Shown: piece by piece, positions 13,101-24,342 of the stretch | Layout of the letters: every line of letters starts with the position of its first letter | Position numbering within the stretch: position 1 is the stretch's first letter | Notes under the pieces: model-generated | What the model was told of the DNA's origin: nothing | What the model saw: only the letters and a program-made list of their open reading frames with translations | Database searches by the model: none | Position numbers and translations under genes: made by a program | NCBI GenBank assembly: GCA_963966185.1 | Contig: CAWZYM010000114.1 | Location: forward strand, 407,001-471,000 | Origin: Rhabditoides inermis | Taxonomy: Eukaryota; Nematoda; Chromadorea; Rhabditida; Rhabditidae | Reading direction: 5' to 3' | Length of the DNA: 64,000 nt

Positions 13101-16100
13101 CATACATCCCGGCGCTTTGAAAAGTTAATTTCCTGATGATGACTTACGTACCGAAGATTAAATGATCTCGAAGTTACTAAATAATGTTTTTGATTATTAC
13201 GTACAAAATGGAAAAAAAACCGAGCGGAGTTATGGACTGGTAACAAGTGGAGAACGTATCAAATTAAAAAAAAATCATGATGACATGGGTGATGCACCGG
13301 TTTAAAATTTAATTTTCGTACGTTTGATATTTTTTCTCAAATGAAGTAATTTACGCTCTTTAAAAGCAAAAAAGAAATGAGAGGGACCAAATAAAAATCT
13401 AACTTCTGATAATACTAACCTTTCAGTAATAAAATAACATAAATTCATGCATAATTACAGATCTATTTGTTAGCTGTGTGGTGCGATAGGTAGGTCTGGG
13501 AGTTGGGTGGTGATATGATAGTGGTTCTAATGATAGTGGTTCACAACTCCGCTCGGGATTTCCCCTACGTACGGAAAGTTTGAGTCACTTCTCACATGTC
13601 TCTATGTATGCTCAAGCTTGCTACTCCGAATAAACCTTGATCTACCTTGACGTCCTCCAGATATGCAACCACCATCCTGTCTCCGGCAATCGGCGCAATC
13701 CAATCCAGCTTGCTGCGAGAGTTCTCACCAATGATCTGCAACAATCAGGCATGAGTCGCGCATCCGTGCAAAATAAGCTTCGCAAAATAATGTATTGTTC
13801 ATTAATAATAATGATGCAAACACTGCACAGTGTGAAAGATAGGATAGCGACAGGAATTTAGAGAGCATTTCAGGTATGCAAAAATGACATAATTTTTCGC
13901 AGAAGGCACAAGATGTCACTGTAAACTCCGTTCCGCACAACTCCTTTTCATGATATCGATAGCCTGTCACATATTCCATCTTTCCTACTCTTTCTTCTCT
14001 CCCATTATCATCCTCTCTTCCTCGCTCCCTCCTCCCTCTATATCACGTTTTCCCCTTCTCTCTCTCTCTCTCTCTTTCCACTTTCTCCCCCCTCTCACCT
14101 CCTCCATCTTTCCCTCCGCGTCTCCCATCTTCACGCGGCACAGCTTGAACATGGGCGCGTCCTTGTTCGTCATGATCAGCGCGTGCTCGCCGTCCGTGTC
14201 GATCACCTGCAAGCTCCGCCCATCTAGGCCACGCCCACTACCATCCTCTAATCTGAACTCACGTCGTACTTGGCGTCAAGCTTGGTGAACAGCGGCTGTG
14301 CGGCAATCTTGCCAGTCACCTAAAGTACCGTATAGTCAAAGTACAGTACCCCTCTCCGTCCACATACCGGTCCGTCGCTGAAGTCGTAGTAGTGCAGCAT
14401 GTTGAAGGGGTCGCATCCGCGCGAGACGTCAATGATCAGGTAGCGCCCGTCCTCCGTCACCTCCGCGCCCCTGGAAAGATAGAGAATAACGATGCAGAAA
14501 ACATCAACGTCAATCCACTATACGTAGTCCACTTATCCACTATCGGCAAAAAAGACGAGACAAATAAAGCTAGTACCTAGTACAATTATTATGCAGCCAT
14601 TATATACGTATTAGATTCAATTTTTATTCAAACCCGTATGAAATCTGTTTCACCACTACAGCAATGTCAGACAAAATTCAATGTATCCATATGAATGATG
14701 ACAACATTTCACCTATGAAAACACCACTTCTCACAGTCTTCGACTGCACACTGCACGCACAACGAACACTCTTCATCCGCTCAATCGCAAATTCCCACTA
14801 CAGACAGACAGAATTATTACTCCTAGTCCTAGCAGCATACCATACTACTTGAGCCTTCCATCAGGCAGGAGTCTCGTTATAAATGCGGAAATGCCTTAAC
14901 CACAACAAGACAAGGACCACCCACATCATGTAGTCCTTGTGCTGCGTGTCCTCGTAGACCAGCACATCGTCCTTGCAGTCCGTGCCCAGCCGGTGGAAGT
15001 ACACAGAATGCAGCTCGTGCTTCTCCGTTGACGTGCCCGACGCGGCGCCCTGGCACAAAGTCGACGGTTATAGAGAATCGCATTTTAATTCGCGAGCGCG
15101 GTCTGCGGTCAGTCTCTTCAAGCACATTGCACATATCAGAGGTCAGAGATAATTCGAAGGCATTGGAAGGCTCGAGTAATACGAAGTAGTCGTTCGAAGT
15201 AAATTCGATGGCTAATCGCGAGGCATATCGCACGGTATATATAAGAAATGAGAAGTCAGAACATAATACAGTAATTGGAAGGCTATTCAAAACAAGCCCT
15301 GACAAGATCAGAAATCAGCTTTCTCTTTCAGATACTGTACGCTGTACCGTTCGAATTACTCAAATTCAAAAACGTTACTCATATAATTGAGGTTTTGTAA
15401 ACTGGCCGAGCAGAGCAAAGCTCTTCAACCTGGCATATTCGAGCACTATACATCGCACAACATGTCATATCTCATATAATGCATGCATATGCACACCACA
15501 CCTTTCGCGTGGCATAATGTGATGTGAGATGTAAAAACCAGGAACCACAACAATTTCGTGTGGTTAGTGTCTAGTCTACCAAACAACACAAAAAATAATA
15601 TTCACAACAAATTGGTAGTTCATGATGAATGACATACACAATTAGATTGCTCCTCTACTCTGTTCTTCAAACCCCAATTATATAAAAACATTTAAGAACA
15701 CAACTATACAATCTTGCTCGACCTGTGAATCAGACTCGAAAAGTGTTGACTCATAACGGTATTAAAAACAAGAATGCGACTATACTACTATACAACTCCT
15801 CGCTTATACTATAAGCCCCACCTGGCGGACTTGCATTGTGACTCATAACTCATAGCGGTCTCAAAACCCCAATTGGACATCAGAACATAAGAATACAACT
15901 AAACACCTATACAACGCTGCGAATCAGTTAGACGCGAAACATGTTGACTCGTAACAGTCTCATTCCCTGATAAAATAGAACTACATCTATCAACTATACC
16001 ATCCCTGGCCCACCTCATGACCACTTGATCATAACTCATAACGGTCTCATGTCTCATAACGACGACTACCACTACGATGGTCTGTCTCATTGTCTGTGTG

Positions 16101-17891
16101 AAAACAACTCTTTGCCTCGATTGCGCACCTTGTGGTTCTGGTACTTGGAGTAGAAGACTCCGCTCGCGTCCGGCGCCCACGCGATCCCCGAGTGCTTCAC
16201 GTCGCACACCACGTCGGACAGCTGCTTGCCCTCCGCCGTCTGAAAAGAAACTAGTAGGCGTATGCACCTTACAGTCATTCGCATCTTACAGCCGGCGCAA
16301 ATCTACGACCATCTTAGTTTCATATGAGTTTCTTAGGAAGGTTGCAATTGAGTAATCCTAATTTCATCTGTCGTTTACATCAACAAACACAAGTACAATG
16401 TCCAGAGCAGAGCAGTAACCCGCAACCGTAACAGAAACCATGTAATCCGCTACAGCACAGTAACCCGTTAAAGTTCCGTACCTTGAAGTGGATCGTCACC
16501 CAGTCGCTGCCCTTCTCGCTCAGACCGTACGCCAGGATCTGAAATAGGAAAACTACATTTCTAAAAAACATCAGTTTTCATTTTCAGTGAATCTTCCACC
16601 ATCAACCATGCGTTTCACTATTCACCGAACAAGTTTCCAACTATCAATGCTGTCTTGCAGTCGGATAACAAAATGATAGGATATATTCAGCCGGTAGCAG
16701 CAAGGCATACCCGCATATCGATGTATTCTCATTGCGACTCGTAATTAATAAATAACTAGTATATTCCAAATATTAAGATGCAAACCTTGCCGTCCTTTGT
16801 CCAGGCGGTGCTGCCCATGGAAGTCGTCCCGTCGGCGGACAGAGTGTTCGGATCCAGGAACACCTCACCCTTCTCCCCGAGCGACTTCTGCTGGTAGATC
16901 ACGCTGCAATCATTTAATCAATCGATGAGTCAATCGATAAGTACAGGTTCTAGAGTCCCAATTAAGCGAACCAATATCGTCAATCACTAGTCGTTAGCCG
17001 ACTCACTACTGGTTTTAGAGACCCGATTGAGCAAAATCAATCAATAAAAATCGATAGTCGACTCACTACTGGTTCTGGAGCCCAGAGTTGTACTTGTAGT
17101 AGTAGTAGTCGCCGCGCTTGGCCGTGCACGTGAACTTCTCGTAGTCCCACAGCTCCGTCAGCCTGGGAAAATAAATCGATAATCAATCGATAAATCATTT
17201 CACAGCATGCCACTGAACACATATAGTTTTTTGTTTTGTTTTACCAGACAGTTTCTAAACATTCAAAAGCGCTCATTACATGATAACGATGGGAAAGCGA
17301 GCCCGGTCTACCAAAAATACACTCTACATAATGCCTAATAAAAAGGTCATCGAATACAATCAATCAATCAATAAATCGATAACCCACTTTGCCCTCATCT
17401 GCTCCCTGGCAGGCGCGGCGGCCATGAACGGCTCCGACACGGCGTTCAGCTTGTCCACCCATTGCTGCGTCTCCTCCGCGTCCGGATCCTCCATCCAACG
17501 GTACGGATCGGCAATCTGAGCGGGTACGGTACGTTAGATTTAGAGTACGGTAGGTTAGATTTGGGGTACGGTAGGTTAGATTTGAGGTACGATAGGTCAG
17601 ATTTGGGGTACGGTACGTTAGGCATACGGTAATACACACCTTGACACCGTGGTAGTCGTCGACGACCGACTCGTCCTTGCGGGCCGAGGGGTAGGTGGCG
17701 GGATCGATCTCGATCGAAGACATCTGGAGGTGATCGATAATCGATCAATACCAATCGATAGACCCACCTTTTGGGAGGAGAACGGATGGGAGACGGCGAT
17801 CACCGGGGAGCGCGCCTTAAAAATATGTGTATAAGTAAAAAAGGAAGATAACTAGACTCACAGCTAGCACGCCTAATAGTAAGAGAAGCAT
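8630..17891 (-). CDS. PREP: Prolyl oligopeptidase (prolyl endopeptidase, family S9A)
   Basis: Serine peptidase cutting short peptides after proline, usually cytosolic. Exons in gene order: 17862-17891, 17768-17815, 17640-17723, 17388-17515, 17067-17162, 16786-16903, 16482-16538, 16129-16239, 14925-15049, 14368-14470, 14263-14319, 14099-14206, 13646-13735, 11885-11989, 11414-11506, 11024-11110, 10340-10462, 10234-10286, 9916-10032, 9698-9793, 9393-9494, 9167-9251, 9049-9096, 8773-8862, 8630-8695. Total 2220 nt, 739 aa, every junction in frame. Catalytic Ser is in GGSNGG (9698-9793), Asp in TADHDDR (9167-9251), His in AGHGAGKPT (8773-8862). The N-terminus has [10 protein letters not shown], and a beta-propeller precedes the hydrolase domain. 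The first two exons add 26 aa with a leucine-rich start ([10 protein letters not shown]). A second plausible start, MSSIEIDP in 17640-17723, lies directly after an acceptor and matches the normal start of the family. Confidence 0.96.
8870..9037 (+). repeat. GA-rich microsatellite in prolyl oligopeptidase intron
   Basis: Imperfect GA/GAAA/GGGA tract filling the intron between exons 9049-9096 and 8773-8862. Confidence 0.9.
9799..9894 (+). repeat. Three-copy tandem repeat of about 33 bp
   Basis: Units of the form AAAGCTCCGCCCAGTCACAC in an intron of prolyl oligopeptidase. Copies differ by a few bases. Confidence 0.85.
10050..10225 (+). repeat. CT/GTCT microsatellite
   Basis: Mixed CT, CCCT and GTCT tract filling the intron between exons 10234-10286 and 9916-10032. 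Confidence 0.9.
10631..10678 (+). repeat. Two-copy 24-bp tandem repeat
   Basis: Exact doublet of a unit beginning GCTCTACACAATGATGTCAA, in a prolyl oligopeptidase intron. Confidence 0.9.
10731..10890 (+). repeat. Two dispersed copies of a ~53-bp unit
   Basis: 10731-10784 and 10838-10890 share AAAATAAGTTCC...ACGTATTGCTTATT...ACGACAATATCTATGC with four or so differences. Both lie in the same intron. Confidence 0.85.
12052..12236. repeat. Partial copies of an exon's 3' splice region
   Basis: The acceptor end of prolyl oligopeptidase exon 11885-11989 (plus-strand GCACGTACAGGGCCGTCTGA at 11975-11994) recurs at about 12052-12086, 12111-12156 and 12202-12236. Two of the copies also share TGTAACATGTATTCT. 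They look like small tandem duplications of the exon edge and the adjacent intron. Confidence 0.8.
12240..13640. other. Large prolyl oligopeptidase intron, non-coding
   Basis: AT-rich sequence with a GC-rich patch at about 12465-12620. No exon fits the protein here: the flanking exons join YLEDVK to TALYVHDL, contiguous in the family. Confidence 0.6.
15050..16128. other. Prolyl oligopeptidase intron, non-coding
   Basis: No exon found or needed between 16129-16239 and 14925-15049. The region has repeated ACTCATAACGGTCTCA-like phrases (about 15739, 15846, 15948, 16028) suggesting decayed internal duplication. Confidence 0.55.
17522..17621 (+). repeat. ~20-bp minisatellite in prolyl oligopeptidase intron
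   Basis: About five copies of GGGTACGGTAGGTTAGATTT variants between exons 17640-17723 and 17388-17515. Confidence 0.9.
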
Positions 17892-17995
17892 GTGGAAACG
17901 TGAATGAGTGAATGAATAGTGAACCGTCACAGGGCACAAGTCGGATCGACTCGTATGAGATAAAGACAGAGGGAGGGCGGAGTAATACTCACAAA

Positions 17996-18640
17996 GAAAC
18001 GCTTATACAGCGCCTGGAGCATTAACATCTCTAGGCCCCATTATACTTTCACGCTGACGCTGACGCGACGCTGACCCTCCCGTGCAAAAGATGCACCTAT
18101 CGATTTTGATCACGCTGCGTCAACGAAATCAATAGTTGCATCTTTTGCACGGGAGGGTCAGCGTCGCGTCAGCGTCAGCGTGAAAGTATAATGGGGCCTT
18201 CTAACGGACCACCAGACAACGAGAAAACGCGGGAAATGACGATTGTTTTGCGCAATTTGTTGAATTCTCCACAATCTAATCTTTTAGAAAACGGTGGGCG
18301 AGTGAAACGGATCGATTGAAAAACAGCGGGAGAGCGGCGGGCCCGCGAACGAATGAAAGTGTCTAGCCGGCGGGTGTTTTCGCGCGCGTAAGCAGTCTGC
18401 GTCTCTCCCCCTGACCGTTCTGCGCCGTCTAGGCTCTCCCCGTAAACACAGAGCGTAGTCTTTCAACACAGTTCTTGTTTTGTATGACCAGATATGGCTC
18501 TTTCTTCGCCAAAACAGCAAAACATATACTCACGGCGGTGAGGCGACTTGTGCGCCGAGCGGCGGCGAGCGCGCAACGAGCGAGCGAGGCCAGGTTGCAA
18601 GACGGCGAAGCACGACACGGCCCCGAACTATCGATTGATT
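17996..18640 (-). other. Candidate alternative 5' exons of prolyl oligopeptidase
   Basis: Two more donor-like ends lie upstream of the signal-type first exon: one before 17997 (CTTT/GTGAGT) and one before 18535 (ACCGCC/GTGAGT). The latter closes an arginine-rich open stretch of about 37 codons from an ATG at about 18645 that looks like a mitochondrial presequence. It does not join the known exons in frame, so 5' UTR use is more likely. Confidence 0.25.
18033..18199. mobile_element. Hairpin MITE with 3-bp target duplication
   Basis: 167-bp element made almost entirely of two inverted arms of about 70 bp (perfect for about the outer 60 bp; outer end AGGCCCCATTATAC) around a short loop. TCT target duplications lie at 18030-18032 and 18200-18202. 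A 3-bp duplication fits the PIF/Harbinger style. It sits just upstream of prolyl oligopeptidase. Confidence 0.85.
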
Positions 18641-18863
18641 CATGACGTCATAGCTTTACTATTATAGGGGAAACAAATAACAAAGTTACAAACAAAATCG
18701 AAAACACAATTTCAAATCGGGCAAAATTTCGGTTGTGATAATTGCACGTAATTGTGCGCGCACTGCGAAACAGATCGAAATTATTCTATCACTGACAGAT
18801 GTCCGCTACTAGCGGGCGGGTAAAACTCCGGTAAAGCGCCGCTAAGCGGGCATACTTCAGACG

Positions 18864-19070
18864 ATGCTGAACCAGTTGAACTACGCGCACGAGGCGGACT
18901 GCGCACATCAACCGGAAGTCCCAGTTCATCCGCACTCAGTTCACCCCGGACGGAGTGACAAGGATGGACGGCGAGGTGGTGGAGTCTGTGGAGAGCGATG
19001 TGCAAGTCAACTCATCAACGGCACAAACACGCTCGAGGAAAGGATAAGCAGACCAGACGGACACTGTCTA
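18864..19070 (+). pseudogene. Possible coding relic
   Basis: GC-rich, protein-like + strand patch beginning after a CTTCAG. One frame reads INRKSQFIRTQFTPDG and MDGEVVESVESDVQVN before a stop; the preceding part reads better in another frame. No family recognised. It may be a frameshifted exon copy or chance. Confidence 0.2.
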
Positions 19071-20329
19071 ATCTATTCCAATATCTCTGTCTCTGCCAAT
19101 CCAAAAGAGAGGCGACTTTGCGCTCTCTCTAAATTGTGAAAATTATTAATTTTCTCTCAAACCAATTAAATAAGAACTTTTTCCGTGAACATCTACCTTC
19201 TTGGAAGAAACTTTCCACATAAGCGAGCAGAACCGAATGAGAAGTGCGAAAATGACGACATACATATCCAGAAATAGAAATGACGAATAAAACAATCGGC
19301 GGCACCGCAACCTAAGTCATGTTCAAAAATCACCACCGAAGATTGCTGCATCGATGTGTATGCGAAAAATTTGAGCTGCATTTGACGTGTTTTCTCGCTG
19401 ATGCCAGATTTGCGTTAAGAAAATATCAAATACGATTTTTTTTACATAACCTTCATTTTTACGATTACAGAACATTTCCAGATAGAAACAACGTCATTAT
19501 TAGGATACCAAGTTTCAAAACAAAGTTATTTTCAGGAAATGCTATGATCACGTTTTCAAGATTTAATAGCGGCGCCAGTGTTGGATAGTTCTGAGTGTGA
19601 GTATCGATTATGCATTGATTACGAATTAATAAACGTATAAAACCTTTAAGAAAAGTGCCGACTCTTTCTCTGGATCAAAAAAATTGTTTGAAAAGCATCA
19701 TTCCCGGAGGTGCGCATAAACCAGTATATTCCTGAAAGACAAACATAATTTCATATCATCGTGTTGATGTTATTAAGGCAATTAAGATTTTTAAATGTAG
19801 ATCATTCAAATGAAAAATCGATGTTTTCTCAATAAGCTGTTTTGATTTGAAGATCTTTATAGTAATGGTAGCAGAAGCTATAAATAATAGAAGTAGAACT
19901 TGCAATACCTCAACACTCGTTTCAAACCAACGTAGTCGACAAAATAGTGCTCACTGCAGTATCAAATGTTCCTAATATCGTGAATGGAAATCCTGATACT
20001 TTTCCGCAAGGGAAGGAACAACGACGGATTTGATCCACATAAAACGGTCTCGAAAAATGAACAATACACCTGATAAATCCATTAGAGGTTTTTTTTAAAT
20101 CTTATTTCTTTTGTGATACCTGTGAAACGGCTAGATATTTTCTGTACGATTTCAAAAGCTGAATAAAATGATTCATGATATAGATCTATGGTCGCAATAA
20201 GTTGCGCGCGGTGGGGTAGATCAGAGGAAGACGGATAGTCAGCTCTCGGCAATAGCGCGCAAAACAAGAGAGGCAGACGGTTATGGCACCGTGTTTCGAA
20301 CTGCAAGCGAGGTAGATCGAAAACTATCG

Positions 20330-20400
20330 CTCTGGCGCAGGCTATAGAGTACTTCGAGCTGCAGGTTGTGGGTTCGCACCCTGTCGACGCGCATCATTTT
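20330..20400 (+). other. tRNA-like segment, probably SINE-derived
   Basis: Has an A-box-like TGGCGCAGGCTA and, about 38 bp later, a B-box-like GGGTTCGCACCCT, but no clean acceptor stem. Read as a tRNA-derived repeat, not a functional tRNA gene. Confidence 0.4.
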
Positions 20401-20463
20401 GCCGACTTGTACTTTTTGGTGACAATTGGAGAGTTGGTGAAAAAAACTCCTCTCATCATTTTT

Positions 20464-20984
20464 TCTGAAGGTACAAAAGCTCACCGTGTCCTGTTGCAGG
20501 ACGGCCGCGACTCTGGCCGCGGCCTGTCTTCGTCGGCTGGCTCCTCCCACTCGCACTCCACCCTCTCCCATTCACCGCGCGCGGCAGACAGTGGCGAGTC
20601 GAGGGTCGACAGTCCGCGTCTCAAGAGCTGCGTCCGCGCCGATGTCTGACCTACCTGACCTACCTGGATCAGCTGATCTACCTACTAATAACCTCCACTG
20701 ATCTGATCGATCCTGCTTCCCTCTCTCTCTATGTTATCCAAGCACTATATACCGGTCTTTGATGACGTTTTTTTTTAGTTTTCGTTCGTTTTTCAGGCTT
20801 TGTGAACTTGTGTACAGTGAGTGTTGCCGATAAACTGTTTACTCAAAAAAATTGAACTAGTATTGCGAGAAAAACTGAAAAGCGAAAATCGGGAAGAAGA
20901 GCCAAGCGTTGTATAGTTGAACGTACAAGTTGCCGTTGTTATCTACGATCGATGTTCGCCAGCCAGAAATGAGCCCACAAGACC
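20464..20984 (+). repeat. Left arm of a ~520-bp inverted duplication
   Basis: Roughly 90% similar by eye to the reverse complement of 21701-22227. It contains a copy (20500-20649) of the last exon of the 233-aa protein gene. Acceptor (TTGCAG), 49-codon frame and TGA stop are all intact, but on the opposite strand. Confidence 0.9.
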
Positions 20985-21235
20985 ATATTATTTCGAACAT
21001 CAAAAAGTTTATCAATATCAATTATCACGATTGGTATGGTAGCAACTGTATCTAGGCCGAGTCCGAGTTGTGTTCATGGGAACTTGATGTTGATCATGCG
21101 TCTGACGTCACGTTTGAAAGGCACTACCGCTCCGAGGGAAACGGCCGAGAGGGCGAGGAGACCGAGCAGAAGGCGCATCTCTCAACTGAATAGGTGTGCT
21201 CAGTCGAAACGCTTCGAAACATGTTTGGTCGTGTT

Positions 21236-21358
21236 TCAAAAGCAGCGGTTGGTCTCTTCGAATCCATTTTCGATACTGACTACGAAATACACGACCAAAC
21301 AACGTGTTTCGAAGTCAGTATCGAAAAGTGTTTCGAAGAGACTGACCGCTACTTGAAA
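21236..21358. mobile_element. Small MITE in the inverted-duplication spacer
   Basis: About 123 bp with imperfect inverted ends TTCAAAAGCAGCGGTTGGTC and GACTGACCGCTACTTGAA, plus further internal inverted repeats. The same end sequence (GACTGACCGCTACTTGAAAG) appears at about 43610 and 52253, so it is a repeat family. Confidence 0.65.
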
Positions 21359-21700
21359 GAACGGCGAGTCTACAATGTGGTACAATGGTGGCTAGTCAAA
21401 CGACCTTATGATTCCGCTAAACTATGTGCACTGTAGTAACTCAACGGACATTCGAGAAACGTCTTTGCGGCCACATTAGGCCGAATTCGGTCGCAGGACT
21501 CCGCTAGACTGGCCGCCACTGTACATACTACGCGAAACAAGACAACTGTAAAAGGCGGAATGTGACTGACACCGCATGTGGAGCCTTTCTTTTACGGCAC
21601 GCAAAAACCGCGTGGAATATGCTTAGCAGTGTTGTTTCGTGGACAAAATCCACTTGATCAAGTGTTCGTATTCTGTGGCATGTGGAGACACTGTTTTGAA

Positions 21701-22227
21701 TTCTGTGGGCTCATTTCTGGCAGGCGATCTGTACATCGTAGATATCAACGGCAACTTGCACGTTCAACTATACAACGCTTAGCTCTTCTTCCCGATCTAC
21801 CGCTTTTCAGCTTTTCTCGCAATACTAGTTCAACTCTTTGAGTAAACAGTTTATCAGCAACACTCACTGTACACAAGTTCACAAAGCCTGAAAAACGAAC
21901 AAAAACTGAAAAAATATTCATCATCAAAGACCGGTATATAGTGCTTGGATAACATAGAGAGAGAGGGAAGCAGGATCGATCAGATCAGTGGAGGTTATTA
22001 GGTGGTGGATCAGCTGATCCAGGTGGGTCAGGTACGTCAGACATCGGCGCGGACGCAGCTCTTGAGACGCGGACTGTCGACCCTGCTCTCCCCACTGTCT
22101 CCCCCTCCGCGCGGTGAATGGGAGAGGGTGGAGTGCGAGTGGGAGGAGCCAGCCGACGAAGACAGGCCGCGGCCAGAGTCGCGGCCGTCCTGCAAAGGGA
22201 CGGGGTGAGCTTTTGAACCTTCAGTAT
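21701..22227 (-). repeat. Right arm of the ~520-bp inverted duplication
   Basis: Reverse-complement partner of 20464-20984. This arm contains the authentic last exon and 3' flank of the 233-aa protein gene. Confidence 0.9.
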
Positions 22228-22230
22228 TCT

Positions 22231-22300
<70 letters not shown>

Positions 22301-24342
22301 CAGAGAGAGAGAGAGGAGAGAGACAGAGAGAGAGGAGAGAGAGAGAGTGAGAGAGAGAGAGAGTGAGAGAGTGAGAGAGCTGCCTCCACCTGACTGTCCC
22401 ACTCCTCCGCGCACTCCTGCATGCACTCGTCCAGATGGGAGGCGAGCAGGTCGCACACACGAAGGGAGTCCGACAGCATCGCGTCGTAGACCTGGGAGTA
22501 CGGTATTCTCAGCAGGGCACTATATTTCTAGTTACTTAATATAGGTCAATATGATGTGGAATCGCGTCGTAGACCTGGGATGGTTACGGTATTCTCAATA
22601 GGGCACTGTATTATATTTATAATATTCATAAATTCGTATGATGGAAGTTATGGATTGGTTACGTTTACGTATTGTGTATTTATGTTCTATACCTCGAATC
22701 GCCAGTCAAAACGTATTGCAATTATATGTACAATTCAGTTATATGAAACACTTGAAACGTATCTAAAGTGGTACAAAGTACTTAAATTATCAACGCACCT
22801 CCTGTTCGAAGAGACAGTTCTTCAGCTGCTTGTTCTCCTTCTGCTTCACTGGGCGAGCGTGCTGGAATGCGCGAATATTCGCAGTGGTCGCGGGAAAACG
22901 CGATAATTCGCAGTTGTGGCGAAAAAACGCGACTATGTATGTTCGGTTGTCGCGAAACTACGCGACTACTCATAGTGGTCGCAGAATTACGCGATTCGCG
23001 CTTACATACCTTGGGAATGCTCCTGGCCACCTTGGGATGGGTGTCTGCTAGGATGTCGAGTGATTCCAGAAGGTACACCGGATCCTCGTCCTGCAGTGCG
23101 TCCATCGACATCGCCTGAAACGTATAGAAAACGTATCAGATCAGAATGAAACGTATTAGAGTGGAAAAAACGCGTCCGAACGAAACGTATCACAGTGAGA
23201 GTGAAACGTATCAGTAAAAGTGAAACGTATGCAAGAAAAGAAACGTACCTTCTGTTCGATGCTCTTGATCTCCTTGTCCTTGCTCTTGTTGTGGCGGAAG
23301 GGGAGCGTGGACGAAGTCGGTTCCTTGTCCTGAAGTAAACAAGTAAACGAATTTGTAAACAAACAATCTTTCGTTTATTGACATAGGTGACAAGTAAACA
23401 AACCCGCCTTTCTGTCATTTTTAATGAAAGGTAAACAAACAAACAACCCACCTTCCTGCCCTTCCTCTGCTTCATTCGGTCGTTGAACGAGAGCTTGCGG
23501 TTGATGTCTTCTGTAATGGCGGCGAGCTGAAAAGTGAAATGAAGGCAAAACAAAAACTAAAACAAAATAGTTTGATTCAGAATCTCACTTAAAGGTACAC
23601 TGGCGACTTATTTTTCACTCGGAATGTTTAAAAGAATCATATAATCCAAAATCTTAATCGATTTATGAGAAAGAACAACGATTATCCGTTGCTTTCAAAT
23701 GTTGCAACTCGCTGTTGCAACATTTTATTTCAAACTCCTCAAAATTGGTCCCACCACGACTTCCATTCCGTTGAACTCTTCAATACTGCAGACATGGCGA
23801 GAGAACACATACATAAGTAATCCCAGACGAAAGAAGCATGTTCACTTACTATGTGGCTCAATGCGTGAGTGCGCCATTATTGCGCTGAACTCGCCGGTTC
23901 GAGTCCTGTCTACGGCAAATGTTTTGCATGAGTGGTAATGCGCTTTCAAGAGAGCTAGTTGCAGAATTAAGTCGCCACTGTTCCTTTAATGTTAGTGATA
24001 GAAGATACGAAACAACTGTTAATTAACCACAGTTGTGAAAAGGGATTATATCGAACACTTGAAACGTATTTACACAAGAAAAACTTTTTTCGGATCTACC
24101 TTACCTCTTAGAAGATGAGAAACAATTTTAAATTAACCACAGGTAAGAAGAGGAATTATATATCGAACACATGAAACGTGCTTGGTAAGATCACAAAAAC
24201 ATCGCAGGATTTACGGTACCTCTCTCTCATGCGCGGCTTTGAGATCGTCCGTGGACTTGGTTCCGTTCACCCTCTTCTTGCGGCTGAAGAGAGAGAGGAA
24301 GGGAGAGGAGTGCGACTTGGGAGGAGGCAGGGTGGCCGACAT
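22037..24342 (-). CDS. Unrecognised 233-aa basic, serine-rich protein
   Basis: Seven exons: 24220-24342, 23452-23526, 23249-23329, 23010-23114, 22799-22861, 22390-22491, 22037-22189 (41, 25, 27, 35, 21, 34 and 50 codons plus stop). Every intron is phase 0. The protein starts MSATLPPPKSHSSPF, directly at an acceptor (TTTCCAG/ATG). It has basic patches (SRKKRVNG, MKQRKGRK), an acidic/leucine-rich middle (DEDPVYLLESLDILAD), a conserved-looking HPKVARSIPK, a cysteine-containing helix (LRVCDLLASHLDECMQECAEEW) and a Ser/His-rich tail ending KSCVRADV. No signal peptide or TM segment; probably intracellular. I do not recognise the family. Exon consistency makes the gene model strong even though the function is unknown. 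Confidence 0.75.
22234..22378 (+). repeat. GA microsatellite
   Basis: GA tract with GACA and GTGA variants, filling the last intron of the 233-aa protein gene. Confidence 0.95.
23589..23989 (+). mobile_element. TTAA-type MITE with tRNA-like core
   Basis: 401 bp from TTAA to TTAA. Inverted ends TTAAAGGTACACTGGCGACT and (reverse complement of the right end) TTAAAGGAACAGTGGCGACT. An internal segment, about 23858-23930, reads like a tRNA (GTGGCTCAATGCGTGAGTGC ... CCGGTTCGAGTCCTG). A second copy in inverse orientation is at 52764-53153. It lies in the first intron of the 233-aa protein gene. Confidence 0.85.

Larger units (their letters stand above)
18200..20463. other. Intergenic region upstream of prolyl oligopeptidase
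   Basis: Contains a GC-rich promoter-like stretch (about 18290-18620), then AT-rich sequence. A weak protein-like patch near 18864-19070 on the + strand breaks between frames. It holds one tRNA-like segment (20330-20400). No gene could be supported. Confidence 0.5.

Noticed and set aside
23858..23930. Possible functional tRNA gene (also 32395-32460, 52835-52905, 20330-20400)
   Set aside because: Box-like motifs are present but stems are poor and the segments lie inside repeated TIR elements or repeat-like DNA.
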